Assembly (NCBI GenBank): GCA_963971305.1
Contig: OZ020316.1
Span: forward strand, 15,704,745-15,768,744
Source of the DNA: Arcuatula senhousia
Lineage: Eukaryota > Mollusca > Bivalvia > Mytilida > Mytilidae
Direction: 5' to 3'
DNA length: 64,000 bases
Shown here piece after piece: positions 36,301-48,300 of this stretch. Below the pieces are notes generated by a model. The model made no database searches. It was not told the DNA's origin and saw nothing but the letters and a program-made list of their open reading frames with translations. The position numbers and the translations under genes are program-made. Every line of letters starts with the position of its first letter. Position 1 is the first letter of the stretch.

Positions 36301-39300
36301 GCATGTAAAATTGTTTCCTTAAGAAAAAAATGTATATTTCTTCCGCCCGCATTTACCGGAAACCCGCCCGCGTCCGGTGCCGGAAGTTGTGTTACAAAAT
36401 ATTTTTCTTCTCCGCGTTTGAAAATATCTGTCTATTGCAAAGGTAAACAAACATTTATTTGCCGATTTTCAACGAAGTGCTCCAAAAACTGGACACTGTT
36501 TTGTCTTATCGCTTGTAAGTTCAGTTAAGTGCTCCAATATTGGAGATACATTCAGGATAAAAGACGCTAAACTTAAACGGTTGAAATTCCGTTTCATTCC
36601 CATCAAACAAAACACTCCGATGTAAACAATGAAATTTGTTGCCACCAAGTTAAAAATTGTTACGAAATATGGCAATTGCATGTCAAATGGAAGACTCTTA
36701 CATTGATCTATTTAAATACATATAAGGGATGTCATACACGATGTATAGTCGACCCCTTTGTTGATAGAATAAAGTGTCTGTGGTAGAATTAGAATTATTT
36801 TTATTGTCAAAACACATTTACAATAAATGGTTCTAACACATTAATACACGTATACCGTAGTCGATTAAAAGCTCATAAGAGCTTGTGTTACTTTGTTATA
36901 TATGCATCGACTTTAAATAAAACTTTGATTGATTGATTGATGTACATACATTCTTAAAGACATAGAACCTATCATTTTGGCAATTTTTAAAAAAATATTG
37001 AAATTCACACTATTTGAAGAAAACATTGTAAAATCTTTGAAGAAACTGTTAAATTTTCAAAAAAAACCTGCCAGAAAGTATTCTTTTCGACGAAAAACTG
37101 AAGAAAAATATGCAATGTCAAAAAAGAGGACAAACTAAGTATAGAATGTAAACACTTGCGGATACCGGTAAACTGAGAAACAAATGTAACCAAACGAAAT
37201 GGAGCGGAACAAAAACGATATCGGTAAAGAAGGAAATGTAAACAGTAAAATAAGCAACCGAAATCTGTAAAGAAAGGAAATGAAATCGAGCAAAACTGGG
37301 AAAAAATGAAAACTGAATCGATTTTAGCCGACACCAGTCGTTTTTCTAAATTTACCGATTTCGTTTTCTCTTCCCCTCGTTTGGTTACATTTCGTTTCTC
37401 AGTTTAACAGTACCCAGTTTACCAAAAGTAAATATTTATGCTGGACAATACTTAATCAACGCGAATAATTAAAATAAGATAATTTTATTGAAAACTGCAA
37501 AACATTGAATTTTTATGTTGGTAAAGGTAAGTTTTAGATAGTATATTTTTAATATATGTACCTTTTATTCAATGTAAAAAATGCAAAATTGATAGGTTCT
37601 ATGTCTTTAAATCAAATGAAATTAAAGACTATATATTACAGTAATAAACCTTGGGTGGTGGCAGCTCTATATCTTACCTCAGATGACCTCAGTTATAACT
37701 AAAAATATTTAGGACAATCCCTAACTTATGTGTAAGGACAATGATTGGATATTATTGACACCATCTATGAACATCCCACGTGAAACATCCAGTTCACCAA
37801 GGATTGTTTTGTCTTATTGTTTTTTTTAATAAATTTTTAAAAATTGTTATTGTTGTTTTTGTGTTTTTTATTGTGAATAAAGATTGGAAGTTTTGTTTCT
37901 TTTTTATATTAAATCTTAAAAGCATGCTTTGCCAGCAAGATTGGGGACATAGTTGTACTTGTTTAGTGTTATGGACTGTCTCTTGGTCTGCCAATGCCTA
38001 ATGATGGAAAGCCAAGACAGCAACTCTTCAGAGAGAAAAACAACTCAAGACAATTATTTCCTGTGTAAACAATTTATTAATCAATTGGAAAAGCCATAAA
38101 ACACTAAGAACAAACATTTATTATACTTTAAATAGAATTTTTTTAATATTTCATGTATTTTCTTCAAAAATAAAAATAATCGCTCGCTCGCATCAGTTTA
38201 ACATTAAAAACAAGGAAAAAAACTTTTAAAAAATTTAAAAACAAGTCGCTCGCCTGAAGAAACAGCAGTCGCTCCAAAAAATCTGACTTTCAGAAAAAAA
38301 TTTAATAAAAATCATTTCGCTCTCTCGCTCCTTTTTTTAAAAGTCAAAATCCAAAGAACAAGAAATTAATTCTGTGTGGCCTTATGGTTTGAAATTTTAG
38401 CATCACATTCCATATATTAAAAGTGACTTCAGATAGCATCACATTTGAGCTAGATAGCATCATATTGCCGGGATGCTATAAGGGCCTGGGGAAAACACTG
38501 TATATGTATTTCACTGCTACAAAACAGCCACAGTATGTAAACTTGAAATATACATGTACATGTAAGAAGATGGATGAGAAATAAGCAAAAGAGAAAACTG
38601 AAAATGGTTTGTCAGACTCCCTGAAAAAAAAATTAATTTCTGGTAATTATAAAAATTAGCATCTTTTATAATTGTTTCTTTTATTTTTCAGGTCTTCCTT
38701 GGATTCTGCTGAGCAAGATATAGAACATCTAGAAGCAAAGTTAGAAAGAGTAAGTCGGTGACTGTGAAAAGTCAATACAAAAATATTGTGTGAAACTCAT
38801 GTTGACATTAAAGGAAGCACATGAGATTAAACTTTTATTACATTGACTTCGAAAAAAAAATACAGTATGATTTTTTTTTCATGGGAGCAAAATTTTGCTT
38901 TTTTTTTCGCATTATTCAATATGAGCAATTACTTAATTGCAAGTATATTCTGTACTTATACAAGATAAGATTTTATTTTTAGGAGTTGCCAATTTGCTCT
39001 AAAAAGTGAAAATTAGATACCCACCAAAAACCAACTTTTATGGTAAACAATGAGCTTGATGCTAGTCATCGCGTACATTTGAGTGTTTCTGAAATTTCAT
39101 TGAAAACTTCCTTTAATATTTGTTATACATATACACATTAACCTATATTTTTTGACAGCTTCCATATATGTTTTTTCAGATTGTGAAAGTATGCAGTGTT
39201 ATGATAGAAACTGGGAAAACCTTTAAGAAGGCCAGCAGGTAATACACAAGTCATGGAAGTAGGAAAAGTGTGAAGAAATAGGATGATTGATTTTATCATT

Positions 39301-42300
39301 TTTACAGACAGTATTTAATAATGATATAAATCATATAAAGCAAACCAAAATATAGGTTCTTATTTGGGCAGGAGGGAATAATGGTTTTCACCCTAAAGAT
39401 TATAGGTATTTATTTTATTTTCAGCACTTGTTGAAATGAAAAATAATTACAGTGAGGTGGAGAAGTTATTTAAACAACGTTGTTTTTTTTTTTCTGAAGA
39501 ACCTGTTTCACCCATTAAATTGTAAAGAAAACATGTAAAATTTTAAATGGTGTACAAACTCGTGGCCTGGTGAAAATTAGAGAACAGTATTTTTATCACG
39601 TGTAGAATAATAGCTGTTGGGATAAATGCAAAACAATAGCAATCAAAAGTCAATATTTAGAAATAATCAGTAAAAAAGTATAACTTCATTTTATCTAACA
39701 GAAAATATTAGTACCTAATTGATATCTTTGAAGGAAGTTAAATATTTTTTGCTGTTCTTCTTTAGATGCAATTTTACATACCTGTAGCCAGTGGGGTTCA
39801 AGGGGTTCAGACGAACCCTTCCCTTGGGCGAAAAAAAAATGAAAATTTTAGGTAAAAACATGCTATTATTTGGTTGACCACTATTACAAAAATTTTGTAG
39901 AAAAGGAATATTTTTAAAATTGAACCCTCAATCAAATCCCCCCTAAAAAATTCTGCCTATGGGTCAGTTTTAAAATAGATATGGTTTATTCTTCTATCAC
40001 ATTTGTACTACCGGTAATGATACTTTGGATGAATACTTGCAAAATAGAAGTAAATATCCTTATTGAACCTACCTGTATCTAAAATGTGTTTAAAACTTGC
40101 ATACAGCTGATATGAGCCAATCATTGACAAACAAAATGTATGGTGAAAAGTAATCCCGTTCAAGTGAACCATGTCTCAATTTTTATTCAAATTAGGCAAA
40201 AAAATATGTATTTTGATATAAATTTTTTCTTGTAGTTTCATAAAAGTGAGAAGGAGTACAAAATGTCGAAAGTCTGAAAGACACAATTGAATAACTTATC
40301 TATATTCAGCTCATTAATATTTGTTAATTTCTGTTTCAGTGACTTTATAGTTGGTGTCAAAGACTTGTCTTCCTACTTCAAAACAGATGATTACCTAACA
40401 GTAAGTAGTTGGAAGCAAAGCGGTACCAGTAGGGGCATTTGAAGGTCAAACGTCCAAAAGGGCCATGACAAAATCAGTAATCACGAACTAGAACAGCATG
40501 GTGAAGCAGACAACATAAAAAACACACAATAACAGCTAAATAGCAATCAACAACTGGAGCTCAAGTCATAACAAGAGTGAACTCATGTAATATGAGACAC
40601 CAATCATATCAGTAATTTGGGTAGATATCTTGGAGAACTTTATAGCAGATTGGTGTTCAGATGGCTTTATCATGACAAAAAGCAAATTGTCATCTATTGG
40701 GGTAATCTTTAAAATAACAGTTACAAAATTTGTATTTGACTTGCAAATGCATTTGCCAAAGTTACATTTGAAAAAAAAGGACACAAACCAACATTGATAT
40801 GTATGATGGTTAAGTCTTTTGGAATTTTCAGAAAAATCAAGCTATTTTAAACAAGTATCAAATTTTTCAGAAAGCACTGACGTAAAGTGTTATAAGTTTT
40901 ACACTTATAAATGACATCTTTATTATAAATCTAACATTTTTTTGTTATGAATAATCTTTTTTAACTGACAATTATAATCCCAATCCTTCAGGATGACACA
41001 AAGGTTTCAGTAAGTATGGTGCATCATGGACTTTTTTCAGAAGTTTGTCAAAGGAATATGTTTGATTTATTTTCTTTATTTTCCCCCATTGATTTGATCC
41101 TTTACATGTTTTTTTTCATTTGATGAAGATTGAGAAGGTTTTTTATTGGCTTAGCATGTTTGTGCATGGATTTTTTTTTTAAGTTATAATATTGCTGATT
41201 GTGACTTTGTCATATAAAATTAAGCTCATTATTACTATCTGTAATGAAAATTTCCCTGAAAATATTGGCTCAACAGGCTCAACAGAAGTAAAAAAAAATT
41301 GGAAAATTGAAAAAATAGTTGTTCAAGCATGAAATTAATTGCAAAACTCATAGTAGTTTAAATGTCGTCCACACTAACAATAAACAGCAATGCGTAAAAT
41401 CCTTTCATCGTGATGATATTCTTGATTAGCACACCCCTAGTATTGCTTACGTGTTCCTTCTTTTCTGTTGTTCTTTTACGGTGTAATGAAAATAAGAGAT
41501 TTGTGCATTTTTGAATTGCATGGCAATTGCATTTTGTAGGTAAATGATAATATCTTTTGACACTGACAAAGGATTCAAATATTTACATTTAACTTCCTAT
41601 TGCTTTCTATAATGAATTTGATTAAAAAAAAACCACAGTCATAAATCCATTATTATATGCATTTTATTTCAAACCCCCCCAAAAAGATACTCCCGAATTT
41701 TTTTTTCCCAGTATAGCAGGCTGGATATCTTGTTTAAGTTTACTTCTATATGTTGTAACGGGATTGCTTTTAATTTTCAAATGTTGTATACTTTCAGAAT
41801 TGTCTTTCAAAATTTGCCAGAGAACTTACAGAGATTATGAATTACTATACAGTAAGTATACATAACGTAATAACTGAATTTTAATTAGTGAAACAAGAAA
41901 GAAAATCCTTTTGTGTAAATATCATCAAAGCAAATATTCTATTCTAATACATTATGAACATTTACAAGAACTTTCGATTTATCCTCATGTGAAATGTTCA
42001 CTTCACAAAAATGGGGCAATTTTATTTTGTCGAAATATTAAAGTACTTAAACTGGGAAATTTTTGTGATTTTCGCAGTGACATTGCTAGTGCGAAAATTA
42101 AACAACATGAATATATTTGTCTTTTATTGTAGTCCATTGACAAAACATAAATTAAATACTGTGCGAACAAAAACTCAATCATCCTACAGCGAAAAAAAAC
42201 AAAAAAAACATGGCACAAAAAATTATTTTAAATCGAATACCAAAATCAAAGTAAGACCAACCTTAACATTGTAATAGAGAAAATATAGAGTTTTAACGAT

Positions 42301-45300
42301 TGGAAGAAAATAAAAAGAAATAATTTGACAGCTATAGTGCATTTCTTAAATTTCTAGGGTATCTCTTGTAACTTAAGAAGTTTTTAAGCCAATGATTGTC
42401 AATAACAAGATTTTTCGGTAATTAGCGGCTTTTCCCTTTGATCTCATCTGCCTGATATTTTTTAGTATCATGGGCAGTCCGTGATACACGAAAATATCAG
42501 GTAGGAGCACTTAATTATTGTGATGTCATGTCATTTAAATACCGATAAAAAGAATATTATATACTTTCCTTTTTGATACTATCTACATCTAGTCTCGTAT
42601 CAGACTCGTCCTACCGGACTCGTCTGATACTCACCTAGATATAGATAGTATCAAAAAGGAAAGTACATAATATTCTATATATATAATAAGCAGATTTCTT
42701 CCAACAGTGCTGATGATTTCATCACAAAATTATAAATACGAAGTATGGTACAAAAGTTCAAATTATGTGATCTGTTTCTGATCAATCCATAGGTTATATC
42801 CTATCTGACACTAATTGGTGAACAATTTCATTTCATGCTAAGAGTATCCCTGTACAATGAAATGTAGATTTTTTTATAAGTTTCCTGTTGTGTTTTTAGA
42901 TACTTATGGACCAAGCTAACAGATCTGTTTGTCAAAATATACAGAAATTTATTAAAAAGTAAGTAAAAAGATCATCTAATCTTTGTGTTGTTTCCTCAAA
43001 TGTAGAGTTCTCTTTCTTAGATGAAAACTTAGTGTGCCTTTACTGTTGAATCTAGTATTTCTTGCAAGCATCAATTAGCAACATTTGAATGAACGACAAA
43101 CTGTTGTAATTACAAAAATACTTTTTTAATAGATACTTCACACTATAATGAAATTCAATTCTTGGGCTTCAGTTTTTCTTTGAAAGGGAATAAAATGCAG
43201 ATTTCTGGATTTATGAAATTCATCATGGAAAATAATATGGTAAAAGTTCTTTTAGTTTGAATTTAAATTTAGTGGCATGTCTTGCCCACAGAGCTGATAA
43301 AATTGGTACCCCATGGAAATAAAACTTTCATAGTAAATAACTTCATGGTGGACCTTTTCTGAAGTTCAGTTTGTTTACAGTATTTGATGCAAGTCGTTGA
43401 AATATTGTTGATTCATTGATGTTATTTATTCTTACAAATATTGATGTTATTTTCAGTGATATAAAGAAAGTGAAAGATGCCAGAAAGGATTTTGAAAAGA
43501 TTAGTGACGAATTAGACTCTGCCTTAAGTCGTAATGCCAATGTGCCACGGAATAAAGTCCAGGAATGCGAAGAAGCTAAAAATATCATGAATGCCAAACG
43601 TTCTGTGTTTGCTCATGCCTCCTTGGATTATGTCTTTCAAGTAGGTTTACTTGTATTATATAAGTCATTGATAAAAAATTATAAAGCAAAGGAATATCAA
43701 AAAAAGGAATATCAAAAACAACATTTAAAATTAAACAAAACACAGAATATCTATGACACACAGGAAACTTTCAAGCCAACTTCAAAGCAGTACCACCTAA
43801 AAAAATACAATACAATAGAAACAAAAATAAGCCAATGAGAATCGGCAATCTAAAACTGTAAAGGTCTAGTTTAGAATAAACAAAAACACTATATTCATAA
43901 ATCATATACCATTTAAGTTCTCTGTCTAAAAGATTAAAAAAATGTTTTAAGATAATACACTAAAATAAGATCAATGTTTAGTTAATCAGGATAAATACTT
44001 CCTGTAACTGTTTATATTGTTTACTTATAGGTTAAGCTTCATCAGCATAAATAAAAAGAGGATTACTTTTTTATAAAAAAATTTCTTCAGTCATATAAAG
44101 TGTTGAATTATAAGTTTAGGATAAAGAAATGTGTTGGGATGCAATTCATTTTATTCTTTTTTATTCAGATAAATGTTCTTCATTCAAAGAAAAGATTTGA
44201 TGTATTAGAAACTGTAAGTATGAATAGAGTTAACTCCCTTTAATAAGTATCTTACCTTCGTGATATATCATTCTTTTAACAAGAAAAAATACATGGATTT
44301 GTGATCAATAATTTTGTTACTAACTTATTTTTTACACATTTGGGTTTTCACAATATGTTGAAAGAATGGAAAAGACTTTTTAAAGAAGTAGTTTGGGAAA
44401 TCCATGTGCTTTACGTGAGAGTAAACAGATCCCATAAAGTTTAAATTATGTGATCATGAAAGACTCCTTGCAGTTAAATTCCACATAAGTAAGTGTTGAT
44501 GTACCATTTTTTACTAGAATCGCTGCCGTAGAAAATAAGTTTCATTACAAAATTCAATGTTTGTTGTTACAAATCAGGTGTTATCATTTATGCTGTTATA
44601 TTCAGATGTTATCATTTGTACTTTTATATTTCAGATGTTATCCTTTATGCATGCCTACAACACGTTCTTTCATCAAGGTCATGATCTATTTAAAGAGTTT
44701 GAACCTGAAATGAAAACTATCACTTCTCAAGTAAGTAATGTAAAAAATAATGTTGAAAAACAATCCGATGAAATAGAATTAAGTGCAATCTTTTCAGTTG
44801 AAAAAAAAATTCTGAGTGGAGTTTTATCAGTTTTCACAAAAATCTTGGTAAAGGTACAAAAGAGAGACAGGCATATGTATGTAGGTGGGTAGGTGGATGG
44901 GTGATAAAACTTTTTTTTTTCAACACAGACTTATCACGGCTTATATATATTTGGTGCAGGGCAGCTGCATGGGGTCCCATATCAGGTGTTTCTAGGAGCA
45001 ATTAATTCCTTATATTTCATAGTTGATTTTATATCATTGAAATAAGAATATTCCCTCTGTTTAATAAAACAGGATATTGATATTTTCTACTCCAGAAATA
45101 AAATTCGCAATATTAAAATGCAAATTATTGAAAATTTTGGAAACCTGAAAACCATCGCTTAATGTAATGACTAACCATATACTCAAAGCAGCTTGTTGCT
45201 GTAATGATACTGGATAAATAAGTTAGCCCTGGAATGAAATCAAAGATAAGATTTTCCAGTGATTGAAATTACTGGAAGTAGAAGCAAAATAAAACAAGAG

Positions 45301-48300
45301 AAAAATGATACAAAAAACAATAAAATAAGACATTTTAGTTTAAACATATTTAATATCCTGGAATTGAAAACAAGCTTAATGCTTATGTGAATCCCTCTCC
45401 AGCTAGCAGTATGCAAGTGTGGCCTTTGTAGCCGGCTTCATTTACCCTATTCTTATTGATGTCTACAAAGGGGTCTTTAATGTGCATGGGGTATTGCTCT
45501 CCACATACACGGGACAACATTTATTGTCCCTCCCAAAAGAATTGAATGGTTCCTCGAGACCATCCTTGCAAATTGTGTCAAGAGAGAGACAGAAAATTAG
45601 TAAAATTTTCACCTCAGAGTAGGATCAAATCACAAACCTTGATAGTAGCCTGACACTATATCACCGAAAAATAAGACATAAATCTATCTGTTAGAATAAT
45701 AAATAAGTATCTCTCTTTTTTTTTTACCCAACCAATCATAAATTGATTCATTCTTACTTTTGCAGGTAGAGGAACTTAGAGTTAAGGCCACACAAGAAAG
45801 AAAAGACATGGAAGACAGACATTCACTAGTCCAGAAAAAAGTTGGTGCCATTAATGATTAACCGATACGCATAAACAAATTATCAAGAATACAAAATAAT
45901 GTGTGAAATAATCTCAGATAGCCATTTTCAGGGGCCTAGGTGTCCAAGTGGTCTTAAGTGTGATTTTTAAAATACCACACTATTGATCACTAGTCAATTA
46001 GTTTAGTTTAAACATATTTATTTATCCTGGATTGGGAAACAAGCTTAATGCTTATGTAAATCCCTCTCCAGCTAGCAGTTTGCGAGTGTGGCCTTTGCAG
46101 CGGCCCCCATTGAGCCTACTCTTATCGAACTCTACAAAGGGGTCTTTAACGTGCATGGGGTATTGCTCTCCACATACATGGGACAACCGTTTTTCATCCC
46201 TTCCGAAGGACTAGCATCATTCCTCGAGACCATCCTCGCAAATGGTGTCAATTACCAATTCAGGTTGTTGGATGGTATCCTGGTCTGTAATTTACAAAAA
46301 TGAGACTTTCCCACCTGTATGTAATAAGTTTGTCAGTTACCTTTCCAAGGTCAGTGGTTTCATCCAGGTATTCTGATTTCCTACACCATTAGAATCGATG
46401 CCCTATATAGCCCAGATGTGTTGAAAATGGCATTGAGCACCTACACAGGTAGCAAAATTTATATCCCAGAGATAGTCCATTTTATGCCCCACCTTTACCT
46501 AAGAGGTATTTAGTGTTTGGGATATTTGTCTGTGTCTTCTTCCAATTGTAAGCCATGTTTGTCAAGTTTGGTTTCATTGGTTTTTGATTGCATCACAGAG
46601 GAGATCACTTTCTCCATCTGTCTTTTTTTTGTATTACTGCTAGAGACTCAGTAGAGCTCCAATGGATTAGTCTTGTTTACTTGTTTTTTTTCTGCATGAT
46701 TGCATGTAACATTTTTGTCCCCCGCCGCAACACGTCGGATGGACTTAGTAATGGTCTCCGTCCGTCCGTCACGTTTTTGTGGGTGCAACTCCTCAGACAC
46801 TACTGAACAGATGTTGCTGAAACTTTACACACTGATAGGGTACAATTAGTAGATGATCATCCCATATTTGAAATTTTCAAAATGGCCACCTTTTCCATGG
46901 AAACAGGGAAGAAAGGTCAAAATATAGGACATTCAATATTTCAGTTACCTAGGTGCACAGGGTTCTGAAACTTTGTAGGCTGATAGAGCAAAAGGTACTC
47001 TATAATAATACGAAAAAAAAATTTGAAGCGATATTTACGGTTTTCGAGTTATTTACGAATTTGTGATTTTTCTGTCCGAAAAATGGGACTTTGTCAAACG
47101 TTTGTGAATGCAACTCCTCGGACACTTCTGAACCGATGTTGCTGAAACTTTACACACTGATAGGGTACTATTAGTAGATGATCATCACATATTTGAAATT
47201 TTCTAAATGGCCGCCGTTTCCATGGAAACGGGGAAGAAAGGTCAAAATATAGGACATCCAATATCTCGGTTACCTAGGTGCATAGGGTTCTGAAATTTTG
47301 TAGGCTGATAGAACAAAAGGTACTCTATAATAATACGTAAAAAATTTTGAAAGATTATTTACAATTTTCGAGTTATTTACGAATTTGTGATTTTCCGGTC
47401 CAAAAAATGGGATTTTGTCATATCAAACATTTTTGTGGGTGCAACTCCTCGGATACTACTGAACGGATGTTGCTGAAAGTTTACACACTGATAGGGTACT
47501 GTTAATAGGTGATCATCCCATATTTTGACAACCTATTTCTATCGTTTCTCAGAGAATATATTGCTTGAATTGACATACCACAAAACTTTTATGCGGCGGC
47601 GGGGGACACATGGCTACGCGTAGCAATCTTGTTTATTTTTTATAACCCCCTGCTTCTGGGTCTGTGGCATTTTTACTTTCTGTTTACAAACTTATTCTAT
47701 CTTCCTCATAAGTGACCATTGGTCAATTTTTGTTGTATCTGCCATAAATAGTTACTGAAGGCAAGACATCAGTATTACTTTCCAGTAGTGGCGACAGTGG
47801 CATAAACTTTTTGGCTGAATTTCACAGAGTGAACAATCCTGTCGGGCAGTGGGTGGGCAGGCAAGAAATTTGCTTTACAGTCTTCTCAGCAACAGCCACT
47901 TGATATTTGGTATGCAGCATCGTGGTGGGGTCCAATAACATGGAATTTGATTTCAGGTCTGTAACTCACCTACAACCTGTTTAAAGAAATCAGGCCATTT
48001 TTGACTTTGACAGATTTTTTATAGACTTTTTTGGACAGTGAATTACTTGAAAAGTATTTTACTAATGCATATGAAATTTGATTCACAGACACTTGTCTTT
48101 ATGGTCTTGTTACCATGCCTTGGCCTCATTTTCAGGTTAAACAACTCTATGACCTAATAAACTAAGACTTTTGTGGAAAATGAAACAGTTGGAAAGTATT
48201 ATCCATAGGCACCTGATATTTAGTATACAGTCTCTTGGTGTAATTGATATAATATAGAATGGATATGATGAGCTGCAAAGTTAGAAAGGGGTGTCCGTGT

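Larger units (their letters stand above)
36263..38381. mobile_element. Harbinger-like element of 2.1 kb with nested insertions
   Basis: Inverted ends: GGCCACGCCGAATTAATTTC at 36,263 and the inverse of GGCCACACAGAATTAATTTC ending at 38,381 (24 of 26 positions match over the repeat). TTA borders both ends, the target duplication of PIF/Harbinger elements. The left subterminal part has repeated CCGCCCGC blocks and the right has TCGCTCGC blocks. It contains a LINE-like 3' tail and a TTAA element. No transposase frame. Confidence 0.8.

Noticed and set aside
43416..43838. 140-codon open frame as a separate gene
   Set aside because: Its middle is ACAP exon 8 (43,457-43,640); the rest is intron read-through.
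45419..46303. Open frames giving similar peptides (GVFNVHGVLLSTY)
   Set aside because: They translate the SINE core in two copies; the frame carries no known domain and the third copy is disrupted.
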